This document shows, one piece after another, positions 44,568 to 54,632 of a DNA stretch of 64,000 nucleotides (positions are counted from its first letter, which is position 1; each line of letters opens with the position of its first letter). Source of the DNA: Megamerina dolium (lineage: Eukaryota; Arthropoda; Insecta; Diptera; Megamerinidae). A program made the translations under genes and the position numbers. The stretch covers positions 24,017,253 to 24,081,252 of the forward strand of contig OY978525.1 in assembly GCA_963854835.1 (NCBI GenBank). The letters are read 5' to 3'. The notes below the pieces were generated by a model. That model did not search any database. It was not told the origin of the DNA and saw only the letters and a program-made list of their open reading frames with translations.

Positions 44568-44846
44568 TGTTGAACAACAATAATTTTTGTTGTCGACAAC
44601 GAAATTTACTGTCTCACACCAGCTGTGGTTTTTTTAACAATTAAATTTAATATCATATTTCAATTTTATAAGAGCATACAAATCAACGGTTTATACAGTT
44701 GTATCAATATGTATGTACTAAATAGAGATGTATTCATAGTTAGTCTATTGCAATAGTAATATAATATAATTCACAATAATAATATAATTAGATACTTATA
44801 ATAATAGAACTTCATTATAACTTATATATAGGTATATGGCCAAACA
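44568..44846 (-). repeat. 5' LTR of BEL/Pao element
   Basis: 279 bp. It differs from the 3' LTR by one T in a T-run and one C/T change. Outside it lies TCTAT. Confidence 0.93.
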
Positions 44847-45134
44847 TCTATCTTTGAATCAGCATTAACATCAGTATTGACGCCAACCTGGAGATATTGC
44901 GAAGGATCTCTTGCTAACAGGTTCTACTTTGGGCTAAATAAGCAATTGAAAAGTCGAGCCCTATCTCAAGAAACGAAAGCCACACTCTACAAGTGTCTCA
45001 CATAGCGCCGAATCTTGTTGTGCAATTTCCGCTTCAGATGAGAGAATGCTCGGAGTTTTCAAGAGAAAGTCCTGCGCAAGGTCTTTGGAGGTATTTGCGT
45101 TGGTGGCGAATATCGTATTTGCATTTTATTGCAT

Positions 45135-45345
45135 TATGAATATAAAATTAAATTTGTTATCGTTGATATTTAACGATATATATATATATATATATGATAT
45201 TGGTATATTTTGAAATTACATAAGTTAATTTTTAAAATTAGAAGAACATTAAGATTTCTTTTTGATGTTTGCATGCTTGATGTGTGCGTGCTCGTTTGCT
45301 CGAGGTAGTTTGGCCTACATTGGTGGGTGTTTGTTACTCTTCAAT
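45135..45345 (-). repeat. Dispersed AT-rich repeat, copy 2 of 3 (inverted)
   Basis: Inverted relative to the copies at 35583 and 59598. It carries the complement of GAGCACGCACACATCAAGCA and a central TA run at 45177-45195. Boundaries are approximate. Confidence 0.5.
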
Positions 45346-45360
45346 AGTACAGTATCCGGC

Positions 45361-48300
45361 AACGTACTCTTATCATGGCCGGAGGTAAGGTTTGGCTCAA
45401 GGTGTTATGCGGATAGGGGACAATAACACTTCAGCAGAGGTCGAGCTGTTAGCTGCACCACTCGTTCCCACCATTTAGCCACTCCAAGACCAGGTGACGC
45501 ACCTGTCGTAGTGGTTGGAACGGCTCTTGAAAGGGCTAAACCGTCAGCTGCGACGGTGGTGGACAAAAGGGGCATTGTCACCAAATCGGCAATGATAGCT
45601 GGTCTGGATGCAGCGCAAACATTGGGTAAGATATCTGATGGTGCGGGCAAAGAAGCTCCGAATGGGGTGGAATCGTTAACTCCACCAGCTATAAACGAAG
45701 AGGACAGAGTCTCCAAAACCTAGCGGACCGTGTTAAAAAAACGGGAGAAGCAGAAGCGAAAGAGACAACGCAAAAAGCCATGAAGTCGTCGCAGAAGACC
45801 ATTGAGCAGCTCTCGTGCCAGTTCATTGGACTTCTGCAAGATGAGTGGACCTTAGAGGTGGAGAACGCGGGGAAGAGGTTCAGGTGCGATAGTTCTGGAA
45901 CCACTTTGAAGGTTTCCAGAAGGAAAGGATAGACAACTTTCCACTGAGGAGGTTGATAATCCTTCCAGGCAAACACCGAAAAGGGCAAGTGCTCAAGGAG
46001 ATGAACGGCCAGTCGCTCCAAACGAGGCTCCAAGTTATAGCTTAACGCGCTTGTGAGCAAAGCTGAAATGTGACAGTCTAACTGCCATTTCGGCAAAGAG
46101 GAAGATGGTGATCGTGGCAATGCTGTGGACAGCGACATCATTCTGAGGAGGCTGCAGCGGCAAAACGGCTGTGTAAAAGACACTTCTAAATGGAATGTTA
46201 TTCGCACAGAGAAGTTTGGCGAGGTAGATAAGGCAGGTGTCGTACTCACCGTGATGTGTCCCAAGGAGGAAGCGGAGTCTATCAAGATCGCAGGGAGGAG
46301 ACTCAACCGCGGTCTCCAACAGCCCGTCGTCAATTTCCAAAATATGAGGGGTATGACGCGGCTCCTGGCGTGGGGCTAATGGAAAATTCCTCAAGGAAGA
46401 AGCCATTAGGGCGGGATGTGGTCCCGCTTCAGGAAACCTTAAATATGTTTCAACTCAATATTCACCACAACAAAGCGGCATCAGCAATAATGGTGCAGAG
46501 CTTCGATGATGATGAGCTTGACAATGAACTGGTGCAAGAAACGTGGGTCCTTCGTGGAAGGATCAAAGGTCTATCTGCACAAAAAACCACCTTGCTCTAT
46601 CCTCAAACAGGGGGAAATTAAAGACTTGCATTTTAGTTAAACAGGGGATACGTGTCTAATCTTAGGCTGCGATGCCAATGCGAACAGTTCTGTGTGGGGC
46701 ATCAGCAATGAAAACTATAGAGGAGAGTGTCTACTTGAATTTATAGACAGAGTTGGTCCACATGTTACCAATAGGGGAACAGAATCGACCTTTGTTGATG
46801 CATGTCATTGCGAGGTCATTGATGTTACCCTGTCGAATGTCAATATGTTGGATAGGGTTTCGGATTGGGGGGTTGTGGATAGACTAACCATGTCTGACAC
46901 AGAGCCATTCAGTTTGAGAATTTGTACGGTAAAAGACATAGGAACGACGGTAGAATGGTAAGGATATGGAAACGAACGGACTGTACAAAGTACTGTGAAG
47001 TTCTTGAGGTATTATTGCCAGGACGGTTTGAGTTGCCTGTGCACCTACGGTAGCGGCCGAAAGAAATCTCACTCCATGGTAAAATGGGGAACTTGAGTCC
47101 ATGAAAAGGGAGACAAGTAAGGCTTTTAATCGTCACATGAGAGAGGAACCCAATGCATTCGACGACTATAAGTCTAAAAAATGGAGCTGAAGAAGACTCT
47201 GCGCAACCGTAAAAGGAAAACATGGAGGAAGTTCTGCTCAAATATGCAAGATATGTCCGATGTATGTAGGTTACAGAGGATTATATCAAAGGACCCGGTT
47301 TCAAAGTTGGGATTAATTCGCAAAACGAACGGATGCTTTACACAGACAATCAAATAATTGATGGAGGTGTATTTTCGTGTAAGCTTTAGATCGGAAGATC
47401 CATGGGAAGCCACCCGCAAGGTTATAAACAGGAATGAAAGATCGGAAGTTGAAGGGATAGTCACCAGAGATGGAGTGATAAACGCCATTAAGCGTTTCTC
47501 TCCATTCGAAACAGCAGGTATATATGGAATATATTCGGGCCTACTTCAGTGGAGTGCAGAAGCTCTTGTAGACAGGCTTCTGGGAATATTCGCTACTCGC
47601 CTGGCTGCAGGATATGTCCCGACTCAATGCAGAAAGACTAAGGTTGTCTTTATTTATAAGTCGAGAAAAAGGGACTACTCAGTTAGCTTGACCTCTTTTT
47701 TGCTTAAATGCATGGAATTACTGGCGGACTACATGGAAAGGCCAACGCTTCTGACTAAACCACTGAGCAGATGGCAACACCATATAGAGCTGGCCGGGTA
47801 GCGGAGAGAGAACTGTCTTGTGGAGGGATATCTATATCTACTTTCATGGATATAGAGGGTGGCTTCGATAAGATTGGATTCGATAAACTAAGGATGTCCC
47901 TTGCTACACGTGAAGTCAGCCCACCAAAGGTGGGTGGACAACATGCTGAGTAAAAGAGCCATCAACTTTCAAAATGGGAGTTACAGACTCAGAGGTAGAG
48001 TATTGTTCTATGTGACTTTCCTCACATATGATGTATGTGAGGAAAATGACATCAGTATTTTCACTGATGATGGTTCATTAATGGATGGCAGGGCGGGTGC
48101 TGGAATCTTCTCTAAAGAGTTGAGATTGGCATGCAATCTGAATTTGGGAAGTTACGTATAAGTTTATCATGCAGAAATGGTTGGTTTTATGCATGCGCAG
48201 GATCATCTACTAGACGCAAAGGTGCAAGGTAAGAAAATCTTGTTAGCACTCGATAACCAGGCGGTGATCAAGCGATTGCAACACCCTACGGTATCAGATA

Positions 48301-48420
48301 TGCTCGCAGTAATGCGTTTACTCTTATGTGGGTGAAGGGACTAATTCGAAATGTGGAACATACCTCACAAAGATATGCTTGAAATAACTCGTGATGTTGT
48401 TATGAGGAGGGAAGTATAAG
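45361..48420 (+). mobile_element. LOA-like non-LTR retrotransposon, degenerate
   Basis: About 3 kb of plus-strand LINE sequence with many frame breaks. Order: ORF1-like basic region (45720-46370), endonuclease (FQLNIHHNKAAS at about 46451; LGCDANANSSVWG at about 46663; STFVDACHCEVIDVTLS at about 46786), reverse transcriptase pieces (47358-47953, with KVVFIYKSRKRDYSVSLTSF) and an RNase H block (ISIFTDDGSLMDGRAGAGIF at about 48048). Endonuclease plus RNase H fits I-group LINEs such as LOA. It is about half the usual length, so there are internal deletions. Dead. Confidence 0.75.
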
Positions 48421-49253
48421 AATTCTGCAACTAGATAAAAGACCATGTAAATCAGGACGGTTTAAAATTGAAAATATGTCACTGCTTTGACTAGCTCATT
48501 TCTTGTAAATCTAGTCATCCTTACAATCCACACCTTAAATATGGTACACTGAACACTTCGTAAGTTATGGCGATTAAATTATTTTTTTTTTAGTGAAAGG
48601 TTGCAAAAATATACCAATATACCAATTTTTTGTTAAAATTCTATATGTAACACTGATTAATTGTGTTTTCGGCTCCTCTTGTAAGGTTAAAATACACTTT
48701 TTCAATCTATCTCTCTAAATTAATTTCTTAAAGAGGCATCAATTCTGTACCCTCGGGGATGAATGTTAGTGGTGTCTTACTGAAGAAGAAAAAAATAAAT
48801 ATTGAATAATTGACGGGCGAAGAAGAAGAAAAATATAAAAATTGAGTTGAACTATTGAATAAATAATAAGAGGCGCCTGTGATAAACCAGACATGTTTGC
48901 AAAGAAACTTGCAATAAGCTTACAGGTGTAGACCTCAAGCATAGGAAACGCTTGTGAAATTCGAAACAACTGCGAGTATAAACCCAACCAAATTGAACAA
49001 GTGGAAAATTATCAATTACATGGTTTGACTTATTAGTTACTGGCTTATAATAAATATTTGCGATTAATAAGCAAACATATTTTCCACTTTTTTCTACATA
49101 TTTAATGTATCAAAAAGCTGAAATTTTCACTTATTGAAATGAAAACAGAAAACACAATATTCATTCTAGTTATATATTTTTTTTTTATAGCAATAGTAAA
49201 ACAACTACAATAGATCAAAATATCACTAGCTAAATCAAAATCAAAAAAATACA
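48421..49253. other. Non-coding spacer
   Basis: AT-rich, with no gene or classified repeat recognised. Confidence 0.5.
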
Positions 49254-49550
49254 TGTAGGTGCCGTAGCTCTGAGGTTAGTGTGTTGGCCTTCTGATTTGT
49301 AGGTTGTGGGTTCAATCCCTGGCTGAAGCATATCAAATTTAATATGGAAAAGATTTTTCTTCCGAACGGTACCCACCTGTCCACAAGCAATTGGCAATTC
49401 TTCCGACAGTAACAATTTGCCATGAAAAAGCTTCCAAGAGAACTCTGTGACAAAGCTCCGAAAAAAGTGATGTCGCAAGAGTTTTGCCATTCGGAACCGG
49501 CTAAAATAAGTAGGGCCCTCTAATACTGTCCGAAATTTAACACGCACACG
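49254..49550 (+). mobile_element. tRNA-derived SINE, copy 7, 3'-truncated
   Basis: Head GGTGCCGTAGCTCTGAGG (A box altered), B box GGTTCAATCCC, then most of the body. It stops after GTCCGAAATTTAACACGCAC, lacking the usual 3' end and tail. It is more diverged than copies 1, 2, 5 and 6. Confidence 0.85.
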
Positions 49551-49963
49551 CCTTTCAATGTTTGGATGCTCAATGTTTGGATGGCATATGAATTAATGCA
49601 GGGAATTTAATTGACCCAATAATCATCAACGAAACGCTACTTAAACGCAATAAAATCGAAGATATTTTTAAGCGAGAATATTCAACACATGGATAAAGGC
49701 CGGTAACCCTCCACAAACGCCTTTAAACCCCAAATTGGCAAACAATGTTATGTTGAGTGTTTGGTGGGATTGGCAGGGAATTGTCCATTATTATTTTTTA
49801 TTTTAACGAAAGCATATAGCAAATAACATATGTAAGCTGTAAACTATTTTCGTAGCACGCGTCAAAAATTCGTCTTGAAAATTCATTTAGATAAACAAAA
49901 TTTAAGCAATTTTCTACTATTAAGAAATCACACATTTCATACTTTTTTCATAATTTTAAATAT
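49551..49963. other. Non-coding spacer ending in ATAT
   Basis: Nothing recognised. It ends in the ATAT used as target by the adjacent solo LTR. Confidence 0.5.
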
Positions 49964-50375
49964 TGTTACGTTTTTATTTTGTGAACGTGTAATTCTATTT
50001 GAATCAACCTTGTTCGATCACTGGATTCTGTTAATAATAATTGAAACACTTAGTTTGTACAACTATACACAGTTACAATTTATTTTATCAACTTTGTTTA
50101 CAATCAACTATTTACAATAAAACTTTAATGTACTTGTAACTTTTGCCTCTGAAACTGTGTCGATGTTTGTGCAATCACGTTCGGGAGTATATCGATTATA
50201 CTCTGTTGGCAACACTCCAGAATCTTCCTTTATCGTAGTCAAGATTCATATCTTTTTTTCTCGTTGGCGTGTTCTGGTTATCGCCTATTTCTTTTTGTTG
50301 ACGTTAGTTTTGATGCTGCCAATATTAGTGTCAGTCACAATAGTGATGAGTAACCAACCATCGATACTCGTTACA
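49964..50375 (-). repeat. Solo LTR (Ty3/gypsy family), minus orientation
   Basis: 412 bp with intact termini, flanked by ATAT on both sides (49960-49963 and 50376-50379). The right ATAT is also the left target duplication of the element that starts at 50380. It is more diverged than the LTRs of copies 2 and 3. Confidence 0.9.
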
Positions 50376-50379
50376 ATAT

Positions 50380-50817
50380 TGTAACGAGTATCGATAGTTG
50401 GTTACTCATCACTATTGTGACTGACACTATTGGCAGCATCGAAACGAATGTCAACAAAAAGAAATAAACGATAACCAGAACAAGCCAACAAGAAAGGAAG
50501 AGAAGAATCTCGATAAAGGAAGATTCTGGGGTGTTGCCAACAAAGTATAAATAGAGCCAGTATTGAGAAGTGAAAATCAATCTAATTTCGAACGTGATTG
50601 CGAAAACATTGATACAGAGGCAAAAGTTGCAAGTACATTTAAGTGTTATAGTAAATAGTTGATTGTAAACAGAGTTGATTGTAAATAGAGATTATTAAAT
50701 AAATTGTTGCTGTATATAGTTGTATAAAATAAGTGTTGCAGTTATTATTAACAGAATCCAGTGATCGAACAAGGTAATTCAAATAGAATTAAACGTTCAC
50801 AGAATAAAAACGTAACA
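50380..50817 (+). repeat. 5' LTR of Ty3/gypsy copy 3
   Basis: 438 bp, TGTAACGAGTATCGATAG...AAAAACGTAACA. It lies head to head with the solo LTR, sharing ATAT between them. Confidence 0.93.
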
Positions 50818-50846
50818 ATTGGTGTCAGAAGTGGGATTCTGTAAAG

Positions 50847-52487
50847 ATGGTGAAAATTGACCAACTAAAAGTGGACCAGCTTAAAAAGCTGTTGGTAGAG
50901 ATGAATCTATCGTCATCAGGTGCAAAGGCGGAACTGATGGTGAGGCTGAGGAAAGCCATGGAGGCTAAGGGAATTAATGTAGAAGAACATGAGTTCTTTG
51001 AGGAAGACGATATGCATGCAGTTGTGCACGCCGAGGAAGAGAGCAAGGTAGATTCGAGTGGTCAACTCATGGAATTTATGAAATCCATGATGCAACAGCA
51101 GCAGCAGCAACTGCAAGGAATTAATGCGAAGTTACAAGAACATTCGGCTGAATTGCGTACGGAAATTCAAGGAAATGCGTCTCGCATTGACTCCAAGCTT
51201 CAAGAACATTCGGCTCGCCAAGAACACGTCATCGAAAATCTACAGAAAGGAATTGAACTTAGATTTCAGGAAATTTCCGGAGCTATTAATGACAAAGTCA
51301 CAGAGCTGAAAGAACACGTGGATGAGTTGGATGATAAGCTGAAGGAACATGTCGACGACTGGGAAGACAAGTTCGAGAAATTACAGCACGAACTCAATCA
51401 ACTAAAAATAAATGGAACAGCCACATCAGTGATTAGAGATTCAAGTACAATCAAATTAAAGCCACCAACATTTGACGGAAGCACGCCATTCAACATCTTC
51501 AAGCTTCAATTCGAGACAACAGCTTCGAAGAATCAATGGGATGACAGCGACAAGACTGCTGCTTTAATAGTCGCATTAAAAGGTAATGATTCCGAAGTGT
51601 TACAGATGGTTGCAGAGAAAGATCGGGGTAGCTACCAATCACTGATGGACACACTCCAGCGAAAATATGGAAATGAATACAAGAGTCAGTTACATCGAGT
51701 GGAGTTAAGATCGCGAGTGCAACGGAGTAATGAGAGCCTGCAGGAATTCGCTTCTGACATTGAGCGCTTATGTCATCTTGCGTTCTCTGGTAATTCGGAA
51801 GAGTTCGTCGAAAAAATAAAAATAGAGGCATTCATAGATGGCATACGTGACGGAGAGACAAATCGTGCCCTAGTCATGTCACCCAGGAATACATATGCCG
51901 AAACAGTCAGTAGTGCCTTGACATATGAAGCCGCCAGTTTAATGTGTCGACCAGTGCCACGTGTACGCCAACTACAGGCAGAAACATCAGATCTGGTTGA
52001 AGCAGTGTGGCAGGCAGTTAAGTCAGTAGTGCAGCCTGAAGGAAGAACAACAGGTCGACGTGAAAATAAATTTAATGGTAAGTGCTTCATTTGCGACAAA
52101 CGAGGGCATATAGCGCGTGATTGCAATCAATGGAATATGAAGCCAAAATGTATAACAAGGAATCAACGCAAAATTAAATTTGCTGGTAAGTGCTTCATAT
52201 GCCATCGAAGAGGGCACAAGGCGCGGAATTGTCGTCTACGACACAAGCAACAAAGATCGAATTCACCAGAACAACGAAAGGACGATCGTGATGTCATTCA
52301 TCGTAGTAAAGCTTATACTCCATATCGTCGTACTTGCACCGTAGATAGTAAACATTGTTCTCGGGAAAGAAACCAGAATCACATTGTTAACCTACGACTT
52401 ACGAATATATTGCCGGAGGAGTCATGGACCACCGAACGAGTGCAAGAAGATCAGCGGAACGACCCAGATCTCGTAAAGATTATGTAA
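50847..52487 (+). CDS. Gag fused to pol remnant, with two CCHC knuckles (copy 3)
   Basis: A 546-residue frame. SAP-like N-terminus, coiled coil and Gag domain as in other copies, but two zinc knuckles, CFICDKRGHIARDC and CFICHRRGHKARNC, about 35 residues apart where copies 1 and 2 have one. After RRTCTVDSKHCSRE the frame enters the pol linker ahead of integrase (LTNILPEESWTTERVQEDQR) and stops at TAA (52485-52487), where copy 2 has GAA. The fusion point is near 52310. A functional Gag is plausible. The tail is a by-product of the deletion. Confidence 0.88.
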   Translation: MVKIDQLKVDQLKKLLVEMNLSSSGAKAELMVRLRKAMEAKGINVEEHEFFEEDDMHAVVHAEEESKVDSSGQLMEFMKSMMQQQQQQLQGINAKLQEHSAELRTEIQGNASRIDSKLQEHSARQEHVIENLQKGIELRFQEISGAINDKVTELKEHVDELDDKLKEHVDDWEDKFEKLQHELNQLKINGTATSVIRDSSTIKLKPPTFDGSTPFNIFKLQFETTASKNQWDDSDKTAALIVALKGNDSEVLQMVAEKDRGSYQSLMDTLQRKYGNEYKSQLHRVELRSRVQRSNESLQEFASDIERLCHLAFSGNSEEFVEKIKIEAFIDGIRDGETNRALVMSPRNTYAETVSSALTYEAASLMCRPVPRVRQLQAETSDLVEAVWQAVKSVVQPEGRTTGRRENKFNGKCFICDKRGHIARDCNQWNMKPKCITRNQRKIKFAGKCFICHRRGHKARNCRLRHKQQRSNSPEQRKDDRDVIHRSKAYTPYRRTCTVDSKHCSRERNQNHIVNLRLTNILPEESWTTERVQEDQRNDPDLVKIM

Positions 52488-53731
52488 TACAAGGAGCAGG
52501 GCATACGTCCAGATTGACAAGAAATGGCTAATGAGAGTCCAATAGCAAAGGCATACTGGGCGCAGTGGCAAAGGCTGCACTTACGAGACGGATGTTTATT
52601 CCGAACATGGGAAAGTGAAGATGGAAAAATCACTTATGATCTTCTAGTGGTACCCAAGGCAAGAATAAATGAAGTGATAGCTGAGTATCACAATGCCTCC
52701 AGTGGAGGGCATTTGGGAATCACCAAAACCGTCGAGAAAATAAAGAAACGATTTTATTGGGTTGGATGTCATGACCATGTCGCTGATTGGATTCGGAAGT
52801 GTAAGCAATGTGCAATGGCCAAAGGTCCCACTAAGAAAAGTCGAGGTAAGATGCACCAATACACCGTGGGTGCTCCATTTGAGCGAATTGCTATGGACAT
52901 AGCTGGACCATTTCCAATAAGCAACGCAGGAAACAAGTATGTTCTGGTGGTTATAGATTACTTCAGTAAATGGCCTGAAGTATACCCCATTCCAAATCAA
53001 GAAGCTAGTACAGTTGCGGATGTATTCGGCAACCAATGGATTACTCGTTTTGGTGTACCGATGGAGTTACACTCAGACCAAGGTCGAAATTTCGAATCAG
53101 TTGTATTCCAAGAGATATGCCGTATGCTGGGTATATACAAAACTCGTACAACACCTTTGCATCCACAATCTGATGGCATGGTAGAACGATTTAACCGTAC
53201 CTTGGAGGAATATTTGAGAAAAGTCGTAGATAAATACTAAAAAGAGACTGGGATGTACATATACCAATGTTCCTCATGGCATATCGATGAGCTCAACATG
53301 ATACTACGGCTACTACACCGGCAATGGCAATTTTTGGAAACGATTTAAGACTGCCAGCTGATTTAAAATTTGGAGTTGTAACACCAACGAGATCAACCGA
53401 AGGTAATTGTACTAGCGAAAAGCGGGAACAGTTGGATGAAGTACATCAGTTCATCAGAGAGCGGTCGCAGATGATAAGCGATAAGATGAAGGCCAGGTAT
53501 GACTTGAAAGCAAATTCAAAAGGGTTCTATGAAGGAGAGCTTGTAATGCTTCATAATCCACAACGAAAGAAAGGCCTGTCCCCTAAACTACAGACTCATT
53601 GGGAAGGACCATATGAGATTATAGCAAAGATAAATGACGCAGTGTATCGTATTCAACGTGCCTGGAATAAAAGAGCAAAGTTTAAAGTAGTGCACTTGGA
53701 GCGACTTGCGCCATATCGAGGGGAAGAATAA
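52488..53731 (+). pseudogene. Integrase remnant of Ty3/gypsy copy 3
   Basis: Reads on from the Gag fusion with a second stop (TGA at about 52516). The integrase frame 52524-53240 holds the HHCC region, MDIAGPF, HSDQGRNFES and HPQSDGMVERFN (catalytic residues intact). At 53238 a C-to-T change gives a stop and 2 extra bases shift the frame (TACTAAAAAGAG versus TACCAAAGAG in copy 2). The C-terminal part continues at 53324-53731. It cannot yield a full integrase. Confidence 0.88.
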
Positions 53732-53771
53732 AAACTTGTTCGGGACGAACAAGGTTAAGAGGAGGGCAGTG

Positions 53772-54207
53772 TAACGAGTATCGATAGTTGGTTACTCATC
53801 ACTATTGTGACTGACACTATTGGCAGCATCGAAACGAATGTCAACAAAAAGAAATAAACGATAACCAGAACAAGCCAACGAGAAAGGAAGAGAAGAATCT
53901 CGATAAAGGAAGATTCTGGGGTGTTGCCAACAAAGTATAAATAGAGCCAGTATTGAGAAGTGAAAATCAATCTAATTCCGAACGTGATTGCGAAAACATT
54001 GATACAGAGGCAAAAGTTGCAAGTACATTTAAGTGTTATAGTAAATAGTTGATTGCAAACAGAGTTGATTGTAAATAGAGATTATTAAATAAATTGTTGC
54101 TGTATATAGTTGTATAAAATAAGTGTTGCAGTTATTATTAACAGAATCCAGTGATCGAACAAGGTAATTCAAATAGAATTAAACGTTCACAGAATAAAAA
54201 CGTAACA
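53772..54207 (+). repeat. 3' LTR of Ty3/gypsy copy 3
   Basis: 436 bp, nearly identical to the 5' LTR, preceded by the purine tract and followed by ATAT. Confidence 0.93.
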
Positions 54208-54211
54208 ATAT

Positions 54212-54630
54212 GAATACTTAAAGTTATTCTAATTCACAATAAAACAATATATATCATCAATTATTTTATGACACTCAAACTTCTGATTTTGTCCTTGACG
54301 CCGACGAAAAATTAAAATTAAATCTATTTGAGCGAAATGTCGTCGTTTTTATCCTGAGTTGTGAGCAATTTCATATGTTCTTGTGTAGTTTATTTGTGCA
54401 GTAGCTACAATTATTTTGACAGCTGCAGAAGCGATAAAAGTGTAACATTTTGCTTAGAAAAGAGTACGCTATTAGTTGCCTGTAATTGTTACTAAAAGTA
54501 CAGCAACTTAAAGTGAAATTACATTTATTTTAAATTAATAAGCCAACGTTGCGAAAACCTTGCAGTAAAAATACATATGTGTATTTCATATCGAACTTTT
54601 TCAAGAAATTTGTAAGTGTAACAAAATATC
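54212..54630. other. Non-coding spacer
   Basis: AT-rich, with no gene recognised, between two transposons. Confidence 0.5.
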
Positions 54631-54632
54631 TA

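Larger units (their letters stand above)
37208..44846 (-). mobile_element. BEL/Pao LTR retrotransposon, full length, ORF intact
   Basis: A 7.64-kb minus-strand element with LTRs of 278 and 279 bp that differ at about two positions, and a 5-bp target duplication TCTAT (37203-37207 and 44847-44851). Primer site TGGCGCCCGAGCAGGGAC abuts the 5' LTR (about 44548-44566). One uninterrupted Gag-Pol ORF (37526-42733), and a 1.8-kb leader with tandem repeats. Near-identical LTRs and the open frame make this a young, possibly competent copy. It landed in an RTE fragment. Confidence 0.95.
37060..45118 (+). mobile_element. RTE-like LINE fragment split by the BEL element
   Basis: Pieces at 37060-37202 and 44852-45118 are contiguous parts of one RTE sequence. 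The first contains the TTGACATAATCGGCATGAAC block after the YADD site and ends TTTGTCTAT. The second continues CTTTGAATCAGCATTAAC into the SKQLKSRALS-type block. BEL occupies the gap. The host fragment was already decayed. Confidence 0.78.
50380..54207 (+). mobile_element. Ty3/gypsy copy 3, internally deleted, both LTRs
   Basis: A 3828-bp plus-strand element with LTRs 50380-50817 and 53772-54207 and ATAT duplications (50376-50379 and 54208-54211). Intact gag is retained, but protease, RT and RNase H are missing. Gag runs in frame into the sequence upstream of integrase, and integrase itself has stops. Primer site at 50820-50838 and polypurine tract at about 53757-53771 (AAGAGGAGGGCAG) are intact, so it could be copied in trans as a non-autonomous element. 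Confidence 0.94.

Noticed and set aside
37203..44851. The RTE pieces flanking BEL as two separate insertions
   Set aside because: Removing BEL and one TCTAT copy restores a continuous RTE sequence, so it is one interrupted fragment.
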